From: Thermomonospora echinospora
GTDB taxonomy: Bacteria > Actinomycetota > Actinomycetes > Streptosporangiales > Streptosporangiaceae
DNA length: 64,000 nucleotides
Reading direction: 5' to 3'
Assembly: GCF_900108175.1 (NCBI RefSeq)
Contig: NZ_FNVO01000027.1
Location: 1 to 64,000 of the forward strand
Under the pieces are notes generated by a model that worked only from the letters and a program-made list of their open reading frames with translations, was not told where the DNA came from and ran no database searches. A program made the translations under genes and the position numbers. The stretch's first letter is position 1; each line of letters begins with the position of its first letter. Shown one piece after another: positions 37,291-47,455 of the stretch.

Positions 37291-40044
37291 GTGGCTACGA
37301 ATACGCGCGACTCCGCGAACTCCGCCTCCGAGGCCCCACCCGCCGCCTCGGCCCAGCGCAGGACCCTGCGCGAGGAGATGCCCGAACCGCTGCGCCGGGA
37401 CGTCCGGCTGCTGGGCGCCATGCTGGGCGACAGCCTGGTCGAGTACGGCGGCCAGGACCTGCTGGACGACGTGGAACGGCTGCGGCACGCCGTGATCGAC
37501 GCCCGCCGGGGCGGCGTCCCCGCCGACGAGGTCACCGCGCTGGTGGAGGGCTGGACGCTGGAACGCGCCGAGCTGGTCGCCCGGGCGTTCACCGTCTACT
37601 TCCACCTGACCAACCTGGCCGAGGAGCACCACCGCATCCGCACCCTGCGCGAGCGGGACACCGACCCGGCGGTGCCGGTCAAGAGCTCGCTGGCGGCGGC
37701 CGTCGGACAGATCCGGCAGACCGGCGAGCACCGGCTGGCCGAGGTGCTGGACGGCCTGGAGCTGCGGCCGGTCTTCACCGCCCATCCCACCGAGGCCCGC
37801 CGCCGCGCCGTGGTCACCGCGATCATGCGGATCAGCGGGCTGCTGGACGCCTTCAACGACCCCCGGCAGGGCGCCGCCGAGCGGGCCGAGACCTCCCGGC
37901 GGCTGCGCGAGGAGATCGACCTGCTGTGGCGCACCGCGCTGCGCCGCAGCACCCAGCTGGACCCGCTGGACGAGGTCCGCACCGCGATGGCCGCCTTCGA
38001 CGAGACGATCTTCCGGGTGGTCCCGCAGATCTACCGCACTCTGGACGGCGCCCTGGACCTGGGCGTGGCCGCCGACCGGCCGCCCACCGGTGCCCGCTCC
38101 CCGCGTGCCCGCGCCTACCTGCGCTTCGGCAGCTGGATCGGCGGCGACCGGGACGGCAACCCGTACGTGACCGCCCAGGTCACCCGGGAGGCGGTGATGA
38201 TCCAGGCCGACCACGTGCTGCGCGCCCTGGAGACCGCCTGCGCCCGGATCGGCCGGCAGCTGACCGTCGGCGCCGCCACCACCCCGCCGTCGGCCGCGCT
38301 GCAGGGCGCGCTGGCCGCCGCCCGCACCGCCCAGCCCGACCGGATCGCCGAGATCGGCAAGCGCTCGCCGGACGAGCCGCACCGGCAGTTCCTGCTGTAC
38401 GTGGCCGATCGGATCGCCGCCACCCGGGCCCGCCACGCCGACCTGGCCTACCGTTCCCCCGACGAGCTGCTGGCCGACCTGCGGCTGGTGCAGGACTCGC
38501 TGGCCGCCGCCGGGGCCGCCCGGCAGGCCTACGGGGAGCTACAGCACCTGATCTGGCAGACCGAGACGTTCGGCTTCCACCTGGCCGAGCTGGAGATCCG
38601 CCAGCACTCCGGGGTGCACGAGAAGGCGCTGGCCGAGGTGCGCGCGGGCGGGCCGCTCAGCGAGATGACCGAGGAGGTCCTGGACACCCTGCGGGTGGTC
38701 GCCTGGATCCAGGAGCGCTTCGGCGTGCGGGCCTGCCACCGCTACGTGGTCTCCTTCACCCGCTCGGCCGAGGACGTCGCCGCCGTCCACGAGCTGGCCG
38801 CACATGTTGGTTTCCAGCCCCCTGACGGGAGCCCACCCCCGACCGCGGGCGACCACGCCCCCGTGCTGGACGTGGTGCCGCTGTTCGAGACGGGCGAGGA
38901 CCTGGAGCGGGCGCCGGCCGTGCTGGAGGGGATGCTCGGGCTGCCCGCCGTGCAGCGCCGCCTGGCCGACACCGGCCGCCGGCTGGAGGTCATGCTCGGC
39001 TACTCCGACTCGGCCAAGCAGCTCGGCCCCACCAGTGCCACCCTGCGGCTGTACGACACCCAGGAGGCGCTGGCCGCCTGGGCGGCCCGCAACGACATCA
39101 GGCTGACCCTCTTCCACGGGCGCGGCGGCTCGCTGGGCCGCGGCGGCGGCCCCGCCAACCGGGCGATCCTGGCGCAGGCGCCGGGCTCGGTGGCGGGCCG
39201 CTTCAAGGTCACCGAGCAGGGCGAGGTGATCTTCGCCCGGTACGGCCAGCAGCAGATCGCCAAGCGCCATGTGGAGCAGGTCACCAACGCGGTCCTGCTG
39301 GCCTCCACCCCGGCCGTCGAGGCCCGCGCCCGCGAGGCCGCCGCCCGCTTCCGGCCGCTGGCCGACCGGATCGGCGAGGCCGCCCAGACCGCCTTCCGCT
39401 CGCTGATCGAGACCGACGGCTTCGCCGAGTGGTTCGCCCGGGTCAGCCCGCTGGAGGAGATCTCCCAGCTGCGCATCGGCTCCCGCCCGTCGCGCCGCAC
39501 CGCCGCCCGCGGCCTGGAGGACCTGCGCGCCATCCCCTGGGTGTTCGCCTGGACCCAGACCCGGGTCAACCTGCCCGGCTGGTACGGCCTGGGCAGCGGG
39601 CTGGCGGCGGTGACCGGCGACGGAGGGACCGGCGAGGCGGGCCTGGCCGAGCTGCGGGAGGCCTACGAGGCCTGGCCGCTGTTCGCCGCGATGCTCGACA
39701 ACGCCGAGATGAGTCTGGCCAAGACCGACCGGGCCATCGCCGAGCGCTACCTGGCCCTGGGCGGCCGTCCCGAGATGACCGAGACGGTGCTGGCGGAGTA
39801 CGACCGCACCCGTTCCCTGGTCCTGGCAGTGACCGGGCACGAGCGGCTGCTGGCGAACCGCCACGTGCTGTCGCGCGCGGTCGAGCTGCGCAACCCGTAC
39901 GTGGACGCGCTGTCCCACCTGCAGTTGCGCGCCCTCACCGCGCTGCGGGCGGGCGTGGCCGACGAGGACGAGCGCCGGCACCTGGAGGAGCTGCTGCTGC
40001 TGTCGGTCAACGGCGTCGCCGCCGGTCTGCAGAACACCGGCTGA
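37291..40044 (+). CDS. ppc: Phosphoenolpyruvate carboxylase
   Basis: A 917-residue anaplerotic enzyme making oxaloacetate from PEP and bicarbonate. Catalytic signatures: LRPVFTAHPTEARRRAVV (active His), WIGGDRDGNPYVTAQVT, VMLGYSDSAKQLGPTSATLR, LTLFHGRGGSLGRGGGPA and the C-terminal VNGVAAGLQNTG. Length is normal. GTG 37291 probably starts a leaderless message. A long perfect hairpin follows the stop. It diverges from pccB and precedes birA, so anaplerosis and biotin-dependent carboxylation are side by side. Confidence 0.97.
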   Translation: MATNTRDSANSASEAPPAASAQRRTLREEMPEPLRRDVRLLGAMLGDSLVEYGGQDLLDDVERLRHAVIDARRGGVPADEVTALVEGWTLERAELVARAFTVYFHLTNLAEEHHRIRTLRERDTDPAVPVKSSLAAAVGQIRQTGEHRLAEVLDGLELRPVFTAHPTEARRRAVVTAIMRISGLLDAFNDPRQGAAERAETSRRLREEIDLLWRTALRRSTQLDPLDEVRTAMAAFDETIFRVVPQIYRTLDGALDLGVAADRPPTGARSPRARAYLRFGSWIGGDRDGNPYVTAQVTREAVMIQADHVLRALETACARIGRQLTVGAATTPPSAALQGALAAARTAQPDRIAEIGKRSPDEPHRQFLLYVADRIAATRARHADLAYRSPDELLADLRLVQDSLAAAGAARQAYGELQHLIWQTETFGFHLAELEIRQHSGVHEKALAEVRAGGPLSEMTEEVLDTLRVVAWIQERFGVRACHRYVVSFTRSAEDVAAVHELAAHVGFQPPDGSPPPTAGDHAPVLDVVPLFETGEDLERAPAVLEGMLGLPAVQRRLADTGRRLEVMLGYSDSAKQLGPTSATLRLYDTQEALAAWAARNDIRLTLFHGRGGSLGRGGGPANRAILAQAPGSVAGRFKVTEQGEVIFARYGQQQIAKRHVEQVTNAVLLASTPAVEARAREAAARFRPLADRIGEAAQTAFRSLIETDGFAEWFARVSPLEEISQLRIGSRPSRRTAARGLEDLRAIPWVFAWTQTRVNLPGWYGLGSGLAAVTGDGGTGEAGLAELREAYEAWPLFAAMLDNAEMSLAKTDRAIAERYLALGGRPEMTETVLAEYDRTRSLVLAVTGHERLLANRHVLSRAVELRNPYVDALSHLQLRALTALRAGVADEDERRHLEELLLLSVNGVAAGLQNTG

Positions 40045-40056
40045 CCGCGGACCACC

Positions 40057-40084
40057 CGGCCGGTCCGCCCCGGCGGACCGGCCG
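40057..40084 (+). terminator. Hairpin terminator of ppc
   Basis: CGGCCGGTCCG (40057-40067) and CGGACCGGCCG (40074-40084) are perfect 11-bp arms, extendable by CC/GG, starting 12 bp after the ppc stop and 18 bp before birA. Confidence 0.7.
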
Positions 40085-40101
40085 TGGGGTTGGATGGAGG
40101 A

Positions 40102-40956
40102 GTGAACGAGTCACCCTTCACCGATCTCGGCCGTCCGCCCCTCAACGAGCAGGCGCTCAACCGCATGTTGGTGCGCTCCGGGTCGCTGTGGCGGCGGATC
40201 GAGGTCGTCGCGGAGACCGGCTCCACCAACGCCGACCTGGCCGAGGCCGCGCGGCGGGACGCACCGGAGGGGCAGGTGCTGGTCGCCGAGGCGCAGACCG
40301 CCGGGCGGGGGCGGCTCGGCCGGTCCTGGACGGCGCCGCCGCGCTCGGGCCTGATGTTCTCGGTGCTGCTGCGGCCCCGCGTGGACCCGGCGGCCCTGGG
40401 CTGGCTGCCCCTGCTGACCGGCCTGGCCACGGCCACGGCCCTGCGCCGGGTCACCGGCCGCGCCGCCTCCGGCGACTTCGGCCGGCCGGGTGGCAGCGGG
40501 CTGGACGTACGGCTCAAGTGGCCCAACGACCTGCTGGTGGGCGAGCGCAAACTGGCCGGGATCCTCGCCGAGAAGGTGGCGGACGCCGTCGTCGTGGGCG
40601 TCGGGCTGAACGTGAGCCTGCGCACCGACGAACTGCCGGTGCCCACGGCCACCTCGCTGGCCTGCGAGGACGCCACCTTCCAGGAACGGGAGGCGCTGCT
40701 GAGGGCGGTGCTGCGCGAGCTGGAGACCTGGTACCGGGAGTGGACCGCCCTCAAGGGCGACCCGGAGACCAGCGGCCTGCGCACCGCGTACAAGGACCTG
40801 TGCGCCACCCTCGGCCGGCGGGTCCGCGTCCTGCTTCCCGGGGACCGGACACTCACCGGGGAGGCTGTCGACATCGACGCGGCCGGCTGCCTGGTGGTGG
40901 CCACCCCCGAGGGGGACCAGGTGGTCGGCGCGGGCGATGTCGTTCACGTACGGTGA
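40102..40956 (+). CDS. birA: Biotin-[acetyl-CoA-carboxylase] ligase
   Basis: A 284-residue ligase that attaches biotin to the carrier lysine of the carboxylase alpha subunit. Motifs: VVAETGSTNADLAEAAR, the biotinyl-AMP loop TAGRGRLGRSW, LKWPNDLLVGERKLAGIL and the C-terminal SH3-like domain (TLGRRVRVLLPGDRTLTGEA). No N-terminal helix-turn-helix, so it is ligase only. The start VNESPFTDLGRPPLN matches relatives; GTG 40102 has GGATGGAGGA overlapping at short spacing, and GTG 40084 is an alternative. Functionally tied to the carboxylase genes nearby. Confidence 0.94.
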   Translation: MNESPFTDLGRPPLNEQALNRMLVRSGSLWRRIEVVAETGSTNADLAEAARRDAPEGQVLVAEAQTAGRGRLGRSWTAPPRSGLMFSVLLRPRVDPAALGWLPLLTGLATATALRRVTGRAASGDFGRPGGSGLDVRLKWPNDLLVGERKLAGILAEKVADAVVVGVGLNVSLRTDELPVPTATSLACEDATFQEREALLRAVLRELETWYREWTALKGDPETSGLRTAYKDLCATLGRRVRVLLPGDRTLTGEAVDIDAAGCLVVATPEGDQVVGAGDVVHVR

Positions 40957-41146
40957 CCGGAAGTGGAGTGTTTGGCGCGCGGAGCGCCGATCCGGCCGGG
41001 TTTCTGTCACGATATCGGTATGGGTCAGCACGAGCCCGCCCTGATGATCGGATCGGGTGGCGAGTCGAGACGGTCGGTGTCGCGGGAGGTTCCGGCGGCG
41101 GGCCGGTGTCCGGCCGGGCCGTACCGTTCGATCGGGGATCTTTCCG

Positions 41147-42199
41147 ATGGCGTCCCAGAACGGCGCTAGCGGCTCCCGGCCGCGGCGCGACCCCGGCGCG
41201 GGCGCCGGCCGGCTGCCCGACCCCCGGGAGATCGAGGAGCTGCTGCTGGGCGGCGAGCTGCGGTACACCCGGGCGGATGCGGTCCGGCTCGGCGGGGTGA
41301 CCTGGGAGTTCTCCCAGCGCCTGTGGCGTGCCCTGGGCTATCCGCACCTGAGCGAGGACGCGGTCGCCTTCACCGAGGGCGACATCGCGGCACTGTGCCA
41401 GATCCGGCGGCTGATGGACGAGGGCGTGCTGGACGAGGACGGCGCGATCCGCCTGGTGCGCGCCTTCGGCCAGACCATGACCCGGCTGGCCGAGTGGCAG
41501 GTGGACCTGTTCACCAGCATGGCCGAGCAGGACTCCCAGGAGCCGCCCAGCGCGGAGTCGGTCCGGCTGCTGGTCGACGTGGCCGGAAAGCACATCGGCG
41601 AGTTCGAGCCCCTGCTGGTGCACGCCTGGCGCCGCCAGCTGGCCGCCGCCGGCACCCGCGCGATGGCGCTGGCCGCCACCGCCGAGGACCCGGCCGCGGC
41701 CCGCTCCCAGGCCACCGTCGGGTTCGCCGACATGGTCTCCTTCACTCAGATGAGCCGGGAGCTGGAGGAGCCCGAGCTGGCCCGGGTGGTGGAGCGCTTC
41801 GAGGAGACCACCGCGGACGTGGTCGCCTCCCGCGGCGGCCGCCTGATCAAGACCCTCGGCGACGAGGTCCTGTTCAGCGCCGACTCGCCCCGGCTGGGCG
41901 GCGAGATCGCGCTGAGCATCGCCGAGGCCATCAAGGACGAGACCGAGATGCCCGACGTGCGGGTCGGCGTCGCCTACGGCCCCGTCCTGCCCATGCGCGG
42001 CGACCTCTTCGGCACCACCGTCAACCTGGCCGCCCGCCTCACCTCGATAGCCCGCCCCGGCGCGGTCGTCATCGACGCCGAGCTGGCCGCCGAGCTGGAG
42101 AAGTCCGACGACTACAGCGTCACCCGCATCGTCCGCCGCCCGGCCCGCGGCCTCGGCATCATCCAGCCCTACGTCCTACGCCGAGCCACCGGCTCCTGA
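41147..42199 (+). CDS. cya: Class III adenylate cyclase with Rv1264-like N-terminal domain
   Basis: A 350-residue cyclase. The N-terminal helical domain (LRYTRADAVRLGGVTWEFSQ, ALGYPHLSEDAVAFTEGDIA) resembles the autoinhibitory pH-responsive domain of mycobacterial Rv1264. The catalytic domain has GFADMVSFTQMSRELEEPEL (metal Asp), GGRLIKTLGDEVLFSAD (Lys and second Asp) and GDLFGTTVNLAARLTSIARP. ATG 41147 follows GGGGA at 8 bp. The neighbour birA is also next to a cyclase gene in streptomycetes. A perfect hairpin ends the gene. Confidence 0.9.
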   Translation: MASQNGASGSRPRRDPGAGAGRLPDPREIEELLLGGELRYTRADAVRLGGVTWEFSQRLWRALGYPHLSEDAVAFTEGDIAALCQIRRLMDEGVLDEDGAIRLVRAFGQTMTRLAEWQVDLFTSMAEQDSQEPPSAESVRLLVDVAGKHIGEFEPLLVHAWRRQLAAAGTRAMALAATAEDPAAARSQATVGFADMVSFTQMSRELEEPELARVVERFEETTADVVASRGGRLIKTLGDEVLFSADSPRLGGEIALSIAEAIKDETEMPDVRVGVAYGPVLPMRGDLFGTTVNLAARLTSIARPGAVVIDAELAAELEKSDDYSVTRIVRRPARGLGIIQPYVLRRATGS

Positions 42200-42204
42200 C
42201 CCGA

Positions 42205-42222
42205 CTCCCCGCAAGCGGGGAG
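42205..42222. terminator. Hairpin between convergent cya and kinase genes
   Basis: CTCCCCGC (42205-42212), AA, GCGGGGAG (42215-42222): 8-bp perfect arms starting 6 bp after cya and 8 bp from the kinase stop. Suits a bidirectional terminator. Confidence 0.65.
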
Positions 42223-42229
42223 AGGCTCG

Positions 42230-43861
42230 TCAGGTCCTTGCGTGTCGCAGGAACAGGCCGTGGGTCAGGGAGATGGCGGCGGCTGCGGCCAGCAGCGCCA
42301 TGGGGACGACCAGTGAGGTGGCGAAGCCGTCGCTCAGGTTGCGGTAGACGAAGAACGAGGTCACCTGGGCGGCGCTGAAGCTCCAGCCCCACAGGACGAA
42401 GGAGCCGTCCTGCCCGCCCCGGATCAGCGCGGCCGTTCCCAGGGCCACGGCGCTGCCCACGACGAGCAGGATGTTCCAGGACCACATGGAGGACCCCAGG
42501 TACATCGCCGCCGCGGCGGTGAGGGACGCGGCGAGCGCGGCGACGACATGGGCGGCGGCGGGGCCGCGCGCTGCCGGGCCGGGGTGAGGCCTGGGCAGCC
42601 CGGCCGCGAAGGCTCCGGCGGTGAGCAGCACGTACGGGAGGAGATCGTGCTGGCCGAAATAGGGAGCGACACCGGTCAGGGCGGCCGGCATGAGCCAGGG
42701 CGCCAGCCCCATCGCCCATGCCCCCGCCCTGGTCTCCCCTCGGAGCAGGACGACCACCCCGAGAACGAGACAGGTCACGGGCGTGATGAGGTACAGGGCC
42801 GTTGGCATATGCCTGTCGCGGAGGAGGTCGGTGCCCGGCCCCGGGACCAGCCAGAAGAAGAACCACAGCAGAGAACCGGCCACCAGGGAGGCACCGCCGA
42901 GCCGTTCGGGGACGCGGGACGGTCGTCCTCCGTGGTCGCGCGGCGGCCCGGTCATGGGCGTCCAGGCCCTCTGGTCCCACGCCGGCTGCGCCCGTGGGGG
43001 CACCGTTCCCGGCGGTGTGGGCATGGGCGGGGCCTGTCTCTGCGGCGCGGGCGTGGGCGGGGCCTGCGGGCCGGTTCCGTCCGTAAGGGCGCTGCGGATC
43101 TGTTGCGGGCTCGGGCGGTCGGCGGGGTTCTTGGCCAGCAGGCGGCCGATCAGGGAGGCCAGAGCGCGGGGCGGCGGAGGGTGCTCGGTGAGGACGGCGG
43201 CCATGCTCGCGCCCGGGTGATCGCGGGCGAAGGGGGAACGGCCCTCCAGCGCGAAGTACAGGGTGGTGCCGAGCGCCCACAGGTCCGTCGCCGGGGTGGT
43301 CTGCTCCCCGCGCACCTGCTCGGGGGACATGAAGGCGGGGGATCCCATGACGGCGCCCTCGGCCGTGAGGGTGGAGTCCCCTTCGAGACGGGCGATGCCG
43401 AAGTCGGTCAGCTTGACGCCGTGGGCGGACATCAGCACGTTCGCGGGCTTGACGTCCCGGTGGACGATGCCGATCCGGTGGGCCTCCTCCAGGACGTTCA
43501 GCATCGCCAGGCCGAGCGCCCTGACCTTGTCCACCGGCAGCGGTCCCCACCTGGCCACCAGCTCCTGGAGCGAGGGGGCGGGGACGTACTCCATGACGAT
43601 GAACAGCTCACCGTCGGTCCGCAGCACGTCGTGGACCGTGACGGCACCCGGATGGTTGAGCCGGGCGGCGGCCCGGGCCTCGCGGATCATCCGGTCGCGC
43701 CGGGCGGTGAGCGCGTTCTGACCCAGGCCGTGCGGCGGGAGGATCTGCTTGATCGCCACTTCGCGGCCCAGCTCATCGTCGCGGGCGTGCCAGACCACGC
43801 CCATACCGCCGCGGCCGAGCTCGGCCAGGAGGGTGAAACGTCCGGCGAGCACGTCGTCCAT
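42230..43861 (-). CDS. Membrane Ser/Thr protein kinase (PknB-type catalytic domain, polytopic C-terminus)
   Basis: A 543-residue kinase. Catalytic domain about 1-265: FTLLAELGRGGMGVVWHARD (P-loop), EVAIKQIL (Lys), IGIVHRDVKPANVLMS (catalytic loop), VKLTDFGIARLEG (DFG) and GSPAFMSPEQVRGEQ. A Pro-rich linker (265-310) leads to about eight hydrophobic segments (from 320 to the end), not the single helix plus PASTA domains of PknB. The membrane part may sense a signal. GGGG-type ribosome site before ATG 43861. The 277-bp gap after it (43862-44138) shows nothing. Confidence 0.92.
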   Translation of the reverse strand: MDDVLAGRFTLLAELGRGGMGVVWHARDDELGREVAIKQILPPHGLGQNALTARRDRMIREARAAARLNHPGAVTVHDVLRTDGELFIVMEYVPAPSLQELVARWGPLPVDKVRALGLAMLNVLEEAHRIGIVHRDVKPANVLMSAHGVKLTDFGIARLEGDSTLTAEGAVMGSPAFMSPEQVRGEQTTPATDLWALGTTLYFALEGRSPFARDHPGASMAAVLTEHPPPPRALASLIGRLLAKNPADRPSPQQIRSALTDGTGPQAPPTPAPQRQAPPMPTPPGTVPPRAQPAWDQRAWTPMTGPPRDHGGRPSRVPERLGGASLVAGSLLWFFFWLVPGPGTDLLRDRHMPTALYLITPVTCLVLGVVVLLRGETRAGAWAMGLAPWLMPAALTGVAPYFGQHDLLPYVLLTAGAFAAGLPRPHPGPAARGPAAAHVVAALAASLTAAAAMYLGSSMWSWNILLVVGSAVALGTAALIRGGQDGSFVLWGWSFSAAQVTSFFVYRNLSDGFATSLVVPMALLAAAAAISLTHGLFLRHART

Positions 43862-44138
43862 GCGTGTCCCCTTAACTTCAGGGGCAATCCTGGCTCAAGC
43901 CGCCTTGGGCGGCAATCGACTCCGGAACGTTCACGGCCGTGCGCCGGGATACCGGACGCGACGCGCCCCGCTGACGCCCGGCCGAGCGGGTGCGGGCCTT
44001 CCGGGGTGGCCTGGTGAAGGGAAGGCGGGCCGTTGGGGCGCGGGTCTGGGGCCGTAGGCGTCGGCGCCCGCTCCCGGTGCCGGGTGGCACGGTGAGCGGG
44101 CGCGGTGGGGGCTCGCAGGGGAGCTCCCTTGGAGCGGG

Positions 44139-44630
44139 TCAGGCGTGTCCGTCCTCCTCCGGGGAGCCGGTCAGGCGCTGCAGGTAGTTGTGTTCGCCGA
44201 GGGAGCGATAGAGGCCGATCTCGGTTTCCAGGTAGTCGATGTGCTTCTCCTCGTCCTCGAGGATGTACTCGAAGATGCGGGCGGAGGTGACGTCGCCGCG
44301 CGAGCGCATCAGCTCGATGCCGGGCCGCAGCCGGGCCACGGCCTCCAGCTCGATCGCCAGGTCAGATTCGAGCTGCTCCAATACGGTCTGTCCGATACGC
44401 AGCGGGTTGAGCTTCTGGTAGTTAGGCAGGCCTTCGAGAAAGAGGATGCGGTCGGTGAGCCGCTCGGCGTGCCGCATCTCGTCGAAGGACTCTTCGCGGG
44501 TGTGCTTGGCAAGCCTGGTGTAGCCCCAGTTCTCCTGCATCTTGGCGTGCAGGAAGTACTGGTTGATCGCGGTGAGCTCAGCGGTGAGCTGCTCGTTGAG
44601 CAGCGCGATGATGTCCTTATCGCCTTCCAT
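44139..44630 (-). CDS. bfr: Bacterioferritin
   Basis: A 163-residue iron-storage subunit (24-mer cage) that oxidises Fe(II) and stores it. Ferroxidase ligands are at the Escherichia coli positions: E18 (LTAELTAINQYFLH), E51 and H54 (DEMRHAERL), and the late EDEEKHIDYLE. M52 supplies the heme ligand. ATG 44630 gives the family start MEGDKDIIALLNEQL; the longer frame is rejected. It lies 77 bp downstream of bfd on the same strand, so the two could be one iron-responsive operon. Confidence 0.95.
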   Translation of the reverse strand: MEGDKDIIALLNEQLTAELTAINQYFLHAKMQENWGYTRLAKHTREESFDEMRHAERLTDRILFLEGLPNYQKLNPLRIGQTVLEQLESDLAIELEAVARLRPGIELMRSRGDVTSARIFEYILEDEEKHIDYLETEIGLYRSLGEHNYLQRLTGSPEEDGHA

Positions 44631-44707
44631 GGGGCACCATGCTTCCACGCGGAAGCCGAATTAGGACAGCTTAAACTCCCCGGCGATCCTTCGGTGGGGG
44701 GTGAGGA

Positions 44708-45142
44708 TCAGGCCGCGGTTTCCTGGCGGGCGCCGGGTATGCGGGGGAGGCCGAGCGCGACCGGCAGACCGGGGGCGCCCGGCAGGGCCGGGACGCGACC
44801 GGGACCCGACGGGAAGGACTCGGGCTGGAAAGGCTCGGAGGGGAAGGGCTCCGCGGAGAAGGGCTCGGAGGGGAAGGGCTCGGACGGGAAGGGCTCTGCG
44901 GAGAAGGGCTCGGACGGCCGGGGCACGGCGGGGGTGGCCGCGGGGGCGGCGCCGGTGGTGACCTTCAGCGGGTCGTTCGTGGCGCGGTGCTCGCTGAGCA
45001 GGGCGAACAGGCGCTTGGTGCAGACGCCGCAGCCGGGCTTCATCCCGCACGCCGCTCGGATGTCACGGGTGCTCCCGGCGCCGGCGGCGATGCTCATGTG
45101 AACGTCGTTCTCGGTGACACCGTTGCAGAGGCAGACGTACAT
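44708..45142 (-). CDS. bfd: Bacterioferritin-associated ferredoxin with a repeat-rich C-terminal tail
   Basis: A 144-residue protein. Residues 1-55 are a complete [2Fe-2S] Bfd: MYVCLCNGVTENDVHMSIAA with C4, C6 and then C38, C41 (GMKPGCGVC), the exact spacing of E. coli Bfd, which reduces Bfr to release iron. Typical Bfd is 60-70 residues; here 80 more follow, including SEPFSAEPFPSEPF repeats coded by 15-bp units. An IdeR-type iron box lies 57 bp upstream. Start ATG 45142 is fixed by the family N-terminus. Confidence 0.92.
   Translation of the reverse strand: MYVCLCNGVTENDVHMSIAAGAGSTRDIRAACGMKPGCGVCTKRLFALLSEHRATNDPLKVTTGAAPAATPAVPRPSEPFSAEPFPSEPFPSEPFSAEPFPSEPFQPESFPSGPGRVPALPGAPGLPVALGLPRIPGARQETAA
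44811..44920. repeat. 15-bp minisatellite in the bfd 3' half
   Basis: About seven units such as CTCGGAGGGGAAGGG and CTCCGCGGAGAAGGG encode alternating PSEPF and SAEPF pentapeptides on the minus strand. Copy number probably varies by slippage; because the unit is 15 bp, changes keep the frame. Confidence 0.8.
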
Positions 45143-45198
45143 CCGGTCGGGAACCTCTCGGGAAAGCGCCGGAGCGCGCGGTCGTCGGAACGACCTCG

Positions 45199-45217
45199 TT
45201 AGGTAAGGCTCTCCTAA
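45199..45217 (-). promoter_or_regulatory. IdeR/DmdR1-type iron box upstream of bfd
   Basis: TTAGGTAAGGCTCTCCTAA matches the IdeR consensus TTAGGTTAGGCTAACCTAA at 16 of 19 positions. On the minus strand it directly abuts a TACCTT -10-like hexamer (45216-45221), 57 bp before the bfd start. Iron-loaded IdeR would be expected to repress bfd, so iron release is switched on in shortage. Confidence 0.8.
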
Positions 45218-45322
45218 GGTAGCCGACCGATGTCCGATTTGGCCAGTACCGCACCCGGCCGGTGTGATCCATCCCGTCTGGGGAAGGCACCCGTTGGCAT
45301 CTGGGAGGCGGGAGGGCGGTAG

Positions 45323-47447
<2,125 letters not shown>

Positions 47448-47455
<8 letters not shown>

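Noticed and set aside
41021-41169. A 49-codon ORF overlapping the cyclase start
   Set aside because: No ribosome site and no family resemblance; it could be an upstream ORF but nothing supports translation.
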